A stretch of DNA of 64,000 nucleotides. It comes from Betaproteobacteria bacterium Ga0074130. Its GTDB lineage: Bacteria > Pseudomonadota > Gammaproteobacteria > Burkholderiales > Rhodocyclaceae. The stretch covers positions 1 through 64,000 of the forward strand of contig LNDZ01000017.1 of NCBI GenBank assembly GCA_001464495.1. The letters are read 5' to 3'. Below are positions 33,561 to 41,950 of the stretch, piece after piece (position 1 is the first letter of the stretch; each line of letters starts with the position of its first letter). The notes beneath the pieces are model-generated. The model did no database searches and was not told the DNA's origin. It saw nothing but the letters and a program-made list of their open reading frames with translations. The position numbers and the translations under genes are program-made.

Positions 33561-35743
33561 AGATTCTGATCGCGGAGGATGACGAAAACTCACGCCTCGT
33601 GCTTGAGTCGATTCTGATTTCCCTTGGCCACAGCGTCAGCATCGCAGTCGATGGCGAAGAGGCTTGGAACCTACTGCTTGAAGAGATACCTGATCTGATC
33701 ATTACCGACATCCTGATGCCGGGTATTGATGGCTTTGAGCTATGCCGGCGCATACGCAGTACCGCCTCGCTGAAGCATGTTCCCATCATTGTTTACTCCG
33801 CCACCTATATTGATCGTCGCGATGAGGAAATGGCGTTTGCTGTCGGCGCCAATCGCTTCATCGTCAAACCGGTTGAACCGGTAGAAATGATTCGACAGAT
33901 TGAGGAAGTCGCCGCCACAGCGGTCAAACAACCTGCGACGACTTATAGCGAGACTGAGCTTAATGCGATGCATGTGGAGCGCTTGCAGGCCAAACTGCGG
34001 CGCAAGCTGATCCAGCTCGGCCGCGAGCGCAGCGCCTTGCGCAATAGCGAGGAGCGCTTGCGCCTTGCCTTAGCTGCTGCAGACCTTGGCGTATTTGAAT
34101 GGCGACTGGATAGCAATATTGTCGATGCAGATCGCAAAGTGAATGATCTGCTGCTGAGTCATCCGGGACCCTCTAGAACAGACTGGCCTACGCTGATTTC
34201 CAACATTCACCCGGATGATCGCGGCGAGCTGGCAGGATTGAAGAACCGTCTGCTGAAACGCGACGCTACTTACATCACCGTCTGCCGCTTCAAGAGCAAT
34301 GATGGCAGTGCGCGCTGGATCGACATACATCTTCAGCGTATGCCGGGTGAAAGTTTTTCCAGCCCACCGCGCGCCATTGGTGTTATTCGAGATATATCTC
34401 GCGAACAATCACTCTCGGAACGCCTGCACAAAACGGTTAGCGACTTTGATCACCTGACCCGTCACGACGCCCTGACCGGCCTGCCGAATCGGCTGCTCTT
34501 CAATGATTTGCTTGATCGCGCGCTGGCATCGGCTAAGGCACACCTCTGTGCCGTATTGGTGCTGGATCTCGATTCATTTAAGGTCATCAATGACAGCCTT
34601 GGGCATGCATTTGGTGATGCCCTGTTAGTACTGCTATCTGAACGCATTCGGAAAACATTGCATGCCGGCGACTGCGTTGCGCGGATTGGTAGCGACGAAT
34701 TTGCCGTGATCGTACATAACGCATTGGATCGAGAATATCTGGCTAATCTCGGCCAACAACTGCTGTATGCCCTCTCTGAGCCAACTGAGCTGAAGGGCGA
34801 GCGACTCACTGTCTCAGCCAGTATTGGTATTGCACTGGCGCCCGAAGATGGCGAGGACAAACATGCCCTGCTTAAGGCTGCTGATACGGCCGTGCATGTA
34901 GCCAAGGAGCAAGGGCGCAACCGGTATTGCTTCCACACCGCCGATATGTCGCTGCGTGCCAACGAGGTGCATAGCGTCGAACAGGGTTTGAAGCGCGCGC
35001 TGGAACAAAATCACCTGCGCGTGTTTTACCAACCGCAAGTCAACCTGCTCACAGGAGAGCTGATCGGGCTTGAAGCCCTAGTCCGCTGGCAACATCCGAC
35101 TGAGGGGCTGATTTCGCCCATCCGTTTCATCCCGATTGCCGAGACCAGCGGCCTGATCAACCACTTGGGACGTTGGGTACTACGGGCTGCCTGCAGTGAA
35201 TGCAAGCGCTGGATTGACGCCTACCCCAGCCAAATGCGCCTGTCCGTGAATGTATCGGCCCGCCAGCTGGTAGATGATGAGTTTATTGAGGACTTGCGGG
35301 CGACCTTGCACGAAACCGGATTCCCAGCTGACCGGCTCGAGCTTGAGCTAACAGAAAGTACCCTGCAATTGGTGGAAACCAGCCCGCGCCTGCTCAACGA
35401 GATTAAGGCACTGGGCGTAATGATCGCAATTGACGACTTTGGCACCGGCTATTCCTCACTCTCCGTACTCAAAACCCTGCCGATTGATCGCCTCAAGATT
35501 GACCGCTCCTTTATCCGCGACATGCCGACCGACAACAATGACGTGGCCATCGTTGAGGCTGTCATTGGCATGAGCAAAACACTAGGGCTGATGATTCTGG
35601 CGGAAGGGGTGGAAACCGAGGATCAGCTGGCCATCCTGCAACGGCTAGGCTGCGAGGCCGGCCAAGGCTACTTATTCAGCCGCCCACTCCCCCCATCCGA
35701 ACTGGAGCTGTGGCTGGCCAACAGCCACCAATTACCGGGCTAA
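33557..35743 (+). CDS. REC-PAS-GGDEF-EAL c-di-GMP signalling protein
   Basis: The 728-residue protein has a receiver (1-120, IITDILMPGIDG), a PAS region (about 165-290), a GGDEF domain (about 300-465) and an EAL domain (about 480-725). The cyclase signature is GSDEF (about 376-380) rather than GGDEF, so cyclase activity is doubtful; the domain may bind GTP. The EAL side looks complete: LIGLEALVRWQHP (about 506), LELTEST, IDDFGTGYSSL and LKIDRSFI. Net activity is probably c-di-GMP hydrolysis controlled by the upstream kinase and receiver, with which it forms an overlapping three-gene operon. Confidence 0.93.
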   Translation: MKILIAEDDENSRLVLESILISLGHSVSIAVDGEEAWNLLLEEIPDLIITDILMPGIDGFELCRRIRSTASLKHVPIIVYSATYIDRRDEEMAFAVGANRFIVKPVEPVEMIRQIEEVAATAVKQPATTYSETELNAMHVERLQAKLRRKLIQLGRERSALRNSEERLRLALAAADLGVFEWRLDSNIVDADRKVNDLLLSHPGPSRTDWPTLISNIHPDDRGELAGLKNRLLKRDATYITVCRFKSNDGSARWIDIHLQRMPGESFSSPPRAIGVIRDISREQSLSERLHKTVSDFDHLTRHDALTGLPNRLLFNDLLDRALASAKAHLCAVLVLDLDSFKVINDSLGHAFGDALLVLLSERIRKTLHAGDCVARIGSDEFAVIVHNALDREYLANLGQQLLYALSEPTELKGERLTVSASIGIALAPEDGEDKHALLKAADTAVHVAKEQGRNRYCFHTADMSLRANEVHSVEQGLKRALEQNHLRVFYQPQVNLLTGELIGLEALVRWQHPTEGLISPIRFIPIAETSGLINHLGRWVLRAACSECKRWIDAYPSQMRLSVNVSARQLVDDEFIEDLRATLHETGFPADRLELELTESTLQLVETSPRLLNEIKALGVMIAIDDFGTGYSSLSVLKTLPIDRLKIDRSFIRDMPTDNNDVAIVEAVIGMSKTLGLMILAEGVETEDQLAILQRLGCEAGQGYLFSRPLPPSELELWLANSHQLPG

Positions 35744-35861
35744 AACAGCCAGCTAACCCGGTGCTGCGCCTCGTCAGCGCCTAAAAAGTGCTTACACACC
35801 GGCATTGCCCAAACAGGGGTGCGGGCGGCATACTACGCACTTGAGTTCTCTAGTTCAGCAA

Positions 35862-36668
35862 ATGTTCGCGTCGGAAACGCGAGCTGCCAGTACGCGCAAA
35901 TCCCTCCGCATCGCCCTTGCAATCTCGCTGGCATTGCATGCCGCCGCGCTTTTTTTCCATCTGCTGCTGCCTACGCCCCCGGGCGGCCAAGATGATTCAC
36001 GCTACAAGGTTCGCTCGCCTTTGCAGGCCCGCCTGCATCAACGTGCCCAGAACACTGCCAGCGTTGTGCCGCCCTCGCCTGCACAAAAAGCCCAGCCGAA
36101 GCGACGTGCGGACAAGAACACGAGCAGCATTCTCACCAGCAAAAACGGACGCTGGCTAAGTAGCCGACCTGAGCCCCCCAGCAGCACCCCGCAACCGACA
36201 CTGAGCGGCAGCGAGCTGGCTCGACAGGCGCTGGCCATGGCACGTGGCATGGGCAGTCAGTTTGAGGATGGCGGCACCGATGCGATTTCAACGCGCCAGG
36301 AGGGCAAGGGCAGCGACGTTGAGCCGCTGAGCCTGCAATGGTATTTCGACTCCTTTATCACCAAGCTCAATCGCAGCGCCCGTTTCGTCAAACGCGAGCC
36401 CGGCCCCAAGGGGCAACGCAAAGCCTTGGTCGAGATCATCATCAACCGTGACGGCTCGCTGCGCGAATACCGCATCCTGCGCGCCGCCGACCAGCAAGCG
36501 GAAATCAGCTACATCCAAGCGGTGGTTGATCGTGCTGTGCCCTTTGCCGCCTTCCCGCCGGACATCAAACAAAAGACGGATACGCTATCGCTGCGTATCT
36601 GCATTCATCCGCCAGATGAGGCAGGCAGCGGTTTTGGCTTTTCTCGTACCGGTGGTGGCAACTGCTAG
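35862..36668 (+). CDS. TonB-like single-span protein
   Basis: From ATG 35862 this is a 268-residue protein with one N-terminal membrane anchor (SLRIALAISLALHAAALFFH), a Pro/Lys/Ser-rich extended region (about 45-135) and a C-terminal TonB/TolA-like alpha/beta domain (about 160-250, RKALVEIIINRDGSLREYRI, YIQAVVDRAVPFAAFP). No ExbB/ExbD lie near. TTG 35805 would add 19 residues and is less likely. It could be a TonB paralogue or an envelope protein that borrowed the fold. Confidence 0.8.
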   Translation: MFASETRAASTRKSLRIALAISLALHAAALFFHLLLPTPPGGQDDSRYKVRSPLQARLHQRAQNTASVVPPSPAQKAQPKRRADKNTSSILTSKNGRWLSSRPEPPSSTPQPTLSGSELARQALAMARGMGSQFEDGGTDAISTRQEGKGSDVEPLSLQWYFDSFITKLNRSARFVKREPGPKGQRKALVEIIINRDGSLREYRILRAADQQAEISYIQAVVDRAVPFAAFPPDIKQKTDTLSLRICIHPPDEAGSGFGFSRTGGGNC

Positions 36669-36707
36669 TAGTGCTGCGCTTTCGTCAACCGTGATGCTGG
36701 TTCGAAC

Positions 36708-37781
36708 TTAACGGCCAAACAGATTTTTCAGGGCGCTGCCCATTCCCGATGCTGCACTGCCCACGCTCTTGCCTAGGCTGCTGATGCTCACTCCGAGCGT
36801 ATCGGCCAGCCCTGCACCAAAGCGTGTCGCCAAACTTTCATTGAGTGAAAATTGCGGGTCGTCGAGGCTGCCTTCCAGGACGAAGCTAACGCGAATGTCG
36901 TTCTTCCCGTCTTTGAGTGCGCCTAGCGCCGCCTGTCGCGGCAACCCCATGAAGCTGCCATGAGAATCCAGCTCCAGATCATGCAAGGTGACGGCACCCG
37001 GCGCCCGCAAGCGCCGTTGCTTGACGGTCGATTGCAGATCCAGATCAAGCGTACCGCGACGCACGCCAGTTTCTGCAGCTTTGATCAGATAGGGTTGCAG
37101 GGCAATCAGGTCAACACCTCGCAGGGTGGTGACAATGTCCGAGGTTTTGCTCGCCAGCTCGACATGGCCTTGCAACGCAAACGAACCATTGGTGCGCACA
37201 CCCATTAGCAAACCCTTGATATCCAGCGCACTGCTACCGGTCAGGTCAGGCAGGTGCAAACTGTCTAGCGTGGCATTGACCTGCTCAAGGCGCAGGCGAT
37301 GAGCGGGGCGGCGCACGCTGGCATCGTAAAAGTCGACGGACGCATCGTTCAGCGTAATCTGGGCAATGCGAACCTCTGGCGCTTCACCCCCACTATCAGA
37401 CTTTTCTTTTTCAAGCAGGCTGGGCAGCAAGCGCAAATTCCCATTCTGCGTGCGCCAGAGTGAAATGTAGGCGCCATCGACACGAATGCTGCGCACGGCA
37501 ATCTTGCGCGACAGCAGTGCGCTCCAATCTGGCACCACTTCGATCTTACGTGCACGCAGCGCTTCCTCAGCTGGCCAGCCTTTGGGTGCCTTGATACGCA
37601 GATCATGCACGGTCACTGCAAACACACCGAGCGAAATCTCGCCCACTTCGCTATCCGCCCCGAGTGCCTGCTCAATCTGCGACTTCAGCGTCTTGCCGGC
37701 AATATGCAAGCCAATAGCAGCGATCACGGCCACCAGCACCACTGCGCTGAGCGCAATCACCCATGCTTTCCGAACGTGCAT
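36708..37781 (-). CDS. AsmA-like / DUF748 envelope protein
   Basis: The 357-residue protein starts with one membrane helix (about 5-28, WVIALSAVVLVAVIAAIGLH) and continues as a periplasmic AsmA/DUF748-like repeat domain (LGVFAVTVHDLRIKAPKGWP, LSRKIAVRSIRVDGAYISLW, RIAQITLNDASVDFYDASV). AsmA relatives are thought to move or organise lipids between membranes; function here is inferred only. ATG 37781 is chosen for the strong GGGAGG Shine-Dalgarno 6 nt upstream. It is convergent with the TonB-like gene. Confidence 0.85.
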   Translation of the reverse strand: MHVRKAWVIALSAVVLVAVIAAIGLHIAGKTLKSQIEQALGADSEVGEISLGVFAVTVHDLRIKAPKGWPAEEALRARKIEVVPDWSALLSRKIAVRSIRVDGAYISLWRTQNGNLRLLPSLLEKEKSDSGGEAPEVRIAQITLNDASVDFYDASVRRPAHRLRLEQVNATLDSLHLPDLTGSSALDIKGLLMGVRTNGSFALQGHVELASKTSDIVTTLRGVDLIALQPYLIKAAETGVRRGTLDLDLQSTVKQRRLRAPGAVTLHDLELDSHGSFMGLPRQAALGALKDGKNDIRVSFVLEGSLDDPQFSLNESLATRFGAGLADTLGVSISSLGKSVGSAASGMGSALKNLFGR

Positions 37782-37949
37782 TGCAGCCCTCCCTGCGTAT
37801 CGATGGACGAACGATAGCAAATCCTGACCGGCCTGAACCACTCATGCGCCAGCGCGGAGAAGCGCCTCTGTGGTTTAGGCTAAAATTCGGGCTGATTCAT
37901 TTTCCACCTTGCGGATATCGACTCCGCGTCTATCCAAAAGGAAGTAGCA

Positions 37950-38198
37950 ATGGAAATCAGTAGTGTGCGTTGTCTGGTCGCCCGTAACGGAGAAATACTG
38001 GGCATGTACAGCTTAGACATGAGTTTTATTGATGGCGTGCCGCATGCTGTCTTTGCCTGGAACGAGCTTGACGATGGCAGCCGCGAAGCCGGCTATGCCA
38101 CGCCGCTGGACTCTCGTTTTCTTGAGCGCCTGCCACCCGGCGGCGAAGTCAGCTACCAATACCGCATGTCGGTTGAAGATCCCCGCCCACTCGAATAA
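37950..38198 (+). CDS. Small conserved-looking hypothetical protein
   Basis: I do not recognise a family in this 82-residue protein (MEISSVRCLVARNGEILG...). It looks beta-rich, has one Cys and no signal or membrane segment. An AGGAAG Shine-Dalgarno precedes the ATG by 5 nt, so translation is well supported. It lies 20 nt before the PIG-L deacetylase and is probably cotranscribed with it. The 168 bases before it carry no other gene. Confidence 0.7.
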   Translation: MEISSVRCLVARNGEILGMYSLDMSFIDGVPHAVFAWNELDDGSREAGYATPLDSRFLERLPPGGEVSYQYRMSVEDPRPLE

Positions 38199-38218
38199 GC
38201 CTGCATCAGCTGACCGCC

Positions 38219-38983
38219 TTGGCTCACCTGTCCCTGCCTTCTTTTCCGCCGCGCCACGCGTTACAAGGCCCCCTCGCGCTCGCTGAGCTTGCGTTGCCGG
38301 CTGGTCTGCGCATCGGGGTATTGGCCCCGCACCCGGACGACTTTGACGCCATTGCCGTCACCCTGCGTCATTTCCATGCACGCGGCGACAGCATCCAGCT
38401 TGCCGTCCTAACCGGCGGTGCAAGCGGCGTTGAGGATGGGTTTGCGGGTGCGCATAGCGACGCCGAGAAGACTGCATTACGTAAGCGCGAACAACTCGCC
38501 AGCTGCGCGCTGTTCGGCTTGCCCTCAACGCATGTCCGCTTTCTAGAGCTGCCAGCCGATGAAAAAGGCAACCCAAGACTGGATGCGGCCAATCACGACA
38601 CGATCCGCCACTGGCTGCTAACGCATCAGCCACAGCTGGTCTTCATGCCGCATGGCAATGACAGCAATGTCACGCATCAACGCACCTATGCGCTATTCCG
38701 TCAGGTCGTACTGGCGGAAAAACTGTCAGTGTGGGCTGTCCTTAATCAGGATGCGAAGACCATCGCCATGCGCCACGACCTGTACACAGGGTTTGATGCC
38801 GACGAGGCGGCATGGAAGTCTGCCTTGCTGCGCCTGCATGACTCGCAACATCAGCGCAACCTGAACACGCGCGGCCACGGTTTCGATGAACGTGTGCTGG
38901 CGGTCAATCAGGATAGCGCCAAAAACCTCGGTCTCTCTGCGCGCTATGCGGAAGTCTTTGAGCTTGAGGTGTTTCCCCAATAA
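38219..38983 (+). CDS. PIG-L family deacetylase
   Basis: The 254-residue protein has the PIG-L/LmbE zinc motif APHPDDFDA (about 37-45), LRKREQLASCALFGL, and the second zinc-ligand region MPHGNDSNVTHQRTY. Family members remove N-acetyl groups from GlcNAc- or similar amino-sugar conjugates. The only start that keeps the N-terminus is TTG 38219, with a weak Shine-Dalgarno; the first 25 residues may be less conserved. It follows the 82-residue gene on the same strand. Confidence 0.88.
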   Translation: MAHLSLPSFPPRHALQGPLALAELALPAGLRIGVLAPHPDDFDAIAVTLRHFHARGDSIQLAVLTGGASGVEDGFAGAHSDAEKTALRKREQLASCALFGLPSTHVRFLELPADEKGNPRLDAANHDTIRHWLLTHQPQLVFMPHGNDSNVTHQRTYALFRQVVLAEKLSVWAVLNQDAKTIAMRHDLYTGFDADEAAWKSALLRLHDSQHQRNLNTRGHGFDERVLAVNQDSAKNLGLSARYAEVFELEVFPQ

Positions 38984-38984
38984 A

Positions 38985-39018
38985 AACGGGAAGCGAAGAT
39001 GTCTTCTCGCTTCCCGTT
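38985..39018 (-). terminator. Terminator between PIG-L gene and Cys-repeat gene
   Basis: A 12-bp stem AACGGGAAGCGA/TCGCTTCCCGTT (38985-38996 with 39007-39018) is followed by a T-run in the minus direction, so it ends the Cys-repeat gene. It may also slow plus-strand transcripts. Confidence 0.85.
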
Positions 39019-39043
39019 GCTTCCTGCTTCTTAAGCCTGGAAC

Positions 39044-39523
39044 TTACTTTGCTGCTCGCGGTGGCAGTGGCTCAGCTGGCGGCGGGGGTGGCGGTGGCAT
39101 GCCGTCACGTGGTGGATGCGGGTGCTTTTTCTTCCACTCCTCGCACTTCACCGGCTCTGCCTTGCAACGCGCCTCGGCCTTTTGACGGTACGCCTCGCGC
39201 TGCTTCTCGCAGGCGGCGGGATCCTTGTCACACTTTTCCTGATGCGCCTTGCGATGCTCCTCCATCTTGGCCCGATGCGCCTCACGCTCCTTCTTACACG
39301 CTTCTGGGTTCTGCTTGCAGGCTGCGCGCTTCTCTTCCATGCGCTTTTTCATTTCCTCGCACTTCTGCGGGTCAGCCTTGCAGCGTTCCTCAAAGCGCTC
39401 TCGCATATCGGGACGTTGGGGCTCGGCACTTTGCGCCATCGCACTGCCTGCGGCCAGCACCATGCCGGCCAAGAGACCACTCATGATCATCTGGCGACGC
39501 AGCGATTGGATACTGAATTCCAT
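39044..39523 (-). CDS. Periplasmic protein with four Cys-pair repeats
   Basis: This 159-residue protein is not a family I know. A signal peptide ends at SAMA-Q (residue 30). The mature part is highly charged helix holding four copies of C-x2-[DNE]-P-x2-C: Cys 48/55, 69/76, 98/105 and 120/127, each followed by an E/K/R-rich helical stretch. The C-terminus is proline-rich (seven consecutive Pro near 143-149). The paired Cys could form disulfides or bind metal. A terminator follows; it looks monocistronic. Confidence 0.8.
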   Translation of the reverse strand: MEFSIQSLRRQMIMSGLLAGMVLAAGSAMAQSAEPQRPDMRERFEERCKADPQKCEEMKKRMEEKRAACKQNPEACKKEREAHRAKMEEHRKAHQEKCDKDPAACEKQREAYRQKAEARCKAEPVKCEEWKKKHPHPPRDGMPPPPPPPAEPLPPRAAK

Positions 39524-39634
39524 GTCACTCTCCTTTGGTCAAATTGACGAGTGAAGCGTAAGCGGGCGCCCTGATAAAAAGTGTTGCCGAATGCATGAGA
39601 GATGTAATCGCGCGTTACAGCCAAGACGTAAGCG

Positions 39635-40420
39635 CTAATGTTTGAATGCCAGCGCACTCACCACGGCCGCGGCAATGCGCTGGGGGCGCTCGCCCAGTCC
39701 GGAAAAATGTGCACCCTCGCTGCGCGGGTCAATCTCAAGCAGGCGCACTCCCTTTTCCAAATGCACCCCCGCGTGACAAATGCCACGGACATAACCGCTA
39801 ATCGGGGCCAGGATGGGCTGCTCGTTCAGTAAGGCCACCTGCTCACCGGCACTCACCCACGCGCCAATGGCCACAGGAGCACTGAATACGCCGGCATACG
39901 GCGACTCAACAAAACGTTCGCGGGTCAGGCCGGCGATGGGACGGGGCTCGCCCGCTAGGGGCAGGCTAGGGCCATAGTGTAGGACCTTGCCCAGCTGTTC
40001 GCCCCAGGCGGTCTCAATCACTAAGTCGGCATGCTCACCGGCGATGAAGTTGGGGCCAAGGCCGATGGTCAGTGGCGCGAGACCGCGTTGCGCTTCGGGT
40101 AACTTGCGCTTATACATACGGGCATCGACAAGCACATCCGGATGCAGGATGCCCAAGGCATCATCCAAAGAGCCAACAAACACCGGGATGGCGCGCCCAC
40201 ACACCAGCATGCGCTCCACATCAGGTGACGTGCTTGGGCGCTTGGCCAGCACGCCCTGCAGATCAGCCTTGCCTTCAAACACTGCATCCGTAAATGCCAT
40301 ACCTCGGCGGGTGTAGACGGGCTGGCCAACCTCCTGAATCAGCACACGATGGCCGAGGCTAAACAGGCGATGTGCGACCGCCGATGCAACATCTCCACTG
40401 CCACGTATCAGAACCTTCAT
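39635..40420 (-). CDS. YqeB/EF2563-type selenium-dependent molybdenum hydroxylase accessory protein
   Basis: The 261-residue protein begins MKVLIRGSGDVASAVAHRL, a Rossmann-like start typical of this family, and has LVDARMYKR, GLGPNFIAGEHADLVIET and a C-terminal lipoyl-like domain (APVAIGAWVSAGEQVAL, ISGYVRGICHAGVHLEKGVR). Members cluster with XdhC and other genes for molybdenum hydroxylases with labile selenium. No such hydroxylase is in view, so the function is inferred from the family only. It diverges from chrA. Confidence 0.85.
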   Translation of the reverse strand: MKVLIRGSGDVASAVAHRLFSLGHRVLIQEVGQPVYTRRGMAFTDAVFEGKADLQGVLAKRPSTSPDVERMLVCGRAIPVFVGSLDDALGILHPDVLVDARMYKRKLPEAQRGLAPLTIGLGPNFIAGEHADLVIETAWGEQLGKVLHYGPSLPLAGEPRPIAGLTRERFVESPYAGVFSAPVAIGAWVSAGEQVALLNEQPILAPISGYVRGICHAGVHLEKGVRLLEIDPRSEGAHFSGLGERPQRIAAAVVSALAFKH

Positions 40421-40514
40421 GCACCCGTCTCCGAACCGTCAGGTCACTAGGCTATGATCAAAGCCTTGCGCCGCTTTGCACACAATAACACCGCCACCCG
40501 GCACCCCCACACTC

Positions 40515-41846
40515 ATGCGCCAGACTCCTGAAATCCCAAGCGTTACCCTACGTGAAGCCTTTCGCTTCTGGCTCAGGCTCGGCTTTATCAGCTTTGGTGG
40601 CCCAGCCGGCCAGATCGCCATCATGCATACCGAGCTGGTGGAGCGCCGCCGATGGATTTCTGAGCGGCGCTTTCTACATGCGCTGAATTACTGCATGGTT
40701 CTGCCCGGACCTGAAGCACAACAACTGGCCACCTATCTTGGCTGGTTGATGCACAAGACGTGGGGTGGCGTGATTGCGGGTGTCTTGTTTGTCCTGCCGT
40801 CGTTGTTCATCTTGGTTGCGCTATCGTGGGTTTACATCGCCTTTGGTGATGTACCGCTGATTGCCGGCCTGTTCTACGGTATCAAACCTGCCGTCACCGC
40901 CATCGTCGTGCAGGCCACCTACCGTATCGGTGCACGAGCCCTCAAGAACAGTGTGTTGTGGGCGGTGGCTGCGGCCTCCTTCGTGGCGATTTTTGCGCTG
41001 AATGTGCCCTTCCCCATCATCGTCGGATGTGCGGCACTGATCGGCTATATCGGCGGGCGTATTGCCCCTGACAAATTCAAGGCAGGGGGCGGGCATGCCG
41101 CCAGTAAGCAGGATTACGGCCCTGCGCTGATTGATGACGACACGCCCACACCCGAACACGCCCGCTTTCGCTGGTCAAGGCTACTGCAAATTCTGACGGT
41201 GGGCCTCGTGCTGTGGGCATTGCCGATGGGGGTGCTAACCGCCACACTAGGCTGGCAGCACACCTTTACGCAAATGAGCTGGTTCTTCACCAAGGCGGCG
41301 CTGCTTACTTTTGGTGGGGCGTATGCCGTCCTGCCGTATGTCTATCAAGGTGCCGTCAGTCACTATGGCTGGCTGACCCCGACGCAGATGATTGATGGCT
41401 TGGCGTTGGGCGAAACCACGCCGGGGCCGCTGATCATGGTGGTGGCGTTTGTAGGCTTTGTGGGTGCCTACGCCAAGCAGGTGCTGGGCCCAGACAGCCT
41501 ATTTCTGGCTGGCGCCATTGCGGCGACGCTGGTCACGTGGTTCACCTTTCTCCCCTCCTTCATTTTCATTCTGGCGGGCGGGCCGCTGGTTGAGTCCACG
41601 CATGGCGATCTCAACTTCACCGGCCCACTCACCGCGATTACCGGCGCAGTGGTCGGGGTGATCCTCAATCTGGCCCTGTTTTTTGGTTATCACGTGCTGT
41701 GGCCAGAAGGCTTTAGCGGCCACTTTGATGCGCCATCGGCCTTGATAGCGGTTGCCGCAGCCATAGCGCTATTCCGTTACAAGGCCAATGTCATCCATGT
41801 GATCGGGGCCTGTGCACTGGCCGGACTGTTACTGACCTTGGGCTGA
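40515..41846 (+). CDS. chrA: Chromate transporter ChrA (long form)
   Basis: The 443-residue protein is a two-module CHR-family permease with about ten to twelve hydrophobic segments. Each half carries the CHR signature: FISFGGPAGQIAIMH with LPGPEAQQLATYLGW, and ALLTFGGAYAVLPYV with LGETTPGPLIMV. Long ChrA proteins export chromate by proton antiport, though many homologues have not been tested. ATG 40515 is chosen; TTG 40476 would add 13 residues. Confidence 0.92.
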   Translation: MRQTPEIPSVTLREAFRFWLRLGFISFGGPAGQIAIMHTELVERRRWISERRFLHALNYCMVLPGPEAQQLATYLGWLMHKTWGGVIAGVLFVLPSLFILVALSWVYIAFGDVPLIAGLFYGIKPAVTAIVVQATYRIGARALKNSVLWAVAAASFVAIFALNVPFPIIVGCAALIGYIGGRIAPDKFKAGGGHAASKQDYGPALIDDDTPTPEHARFRWSRLLQILTVGLVLWALPMGVLTATLGWQHTFTQMSWFFTKAALLTFGGAYAVLPYVYQGAVSHYGWLTPTQMIDGLALGETTPGPLIMVVAFVGFVGAYAKQVLGPDSLFLAGAIAATLVTWFTFLPSFIFILAGGPLVESTHGDLNFTGPLTAITGAVVGVILNLALFFGYHVLWPEGFSGHFDAPSALIAVAAAIALFRYKANVIHVIGACALAGLLLTLG

Positions 41847-41866
41847 TCAGCACGGGAAAACCGGCT

Positions 41867-41881
41867 GTAAATGTCTGTAAA
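41867..41881 (+). promoter_or_regulatory. CpxR-type box upstream of the cpxR-like gene
   Basis: GTAAA (41867-41871), five bases, GTAAA (41877-41881) is an exact match to the CpxR consensus GTAAA-N5-GTAAA. It lies 70 nt before the response-regulator start, in the only intergenic gap of the operon; a third GTAAC follows at 41896-41900. It implies autoregulation of the whole regulator-efflux operon. Confidence 0.72.
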
Positions 41882-41950
41882 GGCCCTCGGCGTTTGTAAC
41901 GCTGGTCGCTACCATTCACCCTCATTCTTCCCTGATTGCGCTTTATTTAC

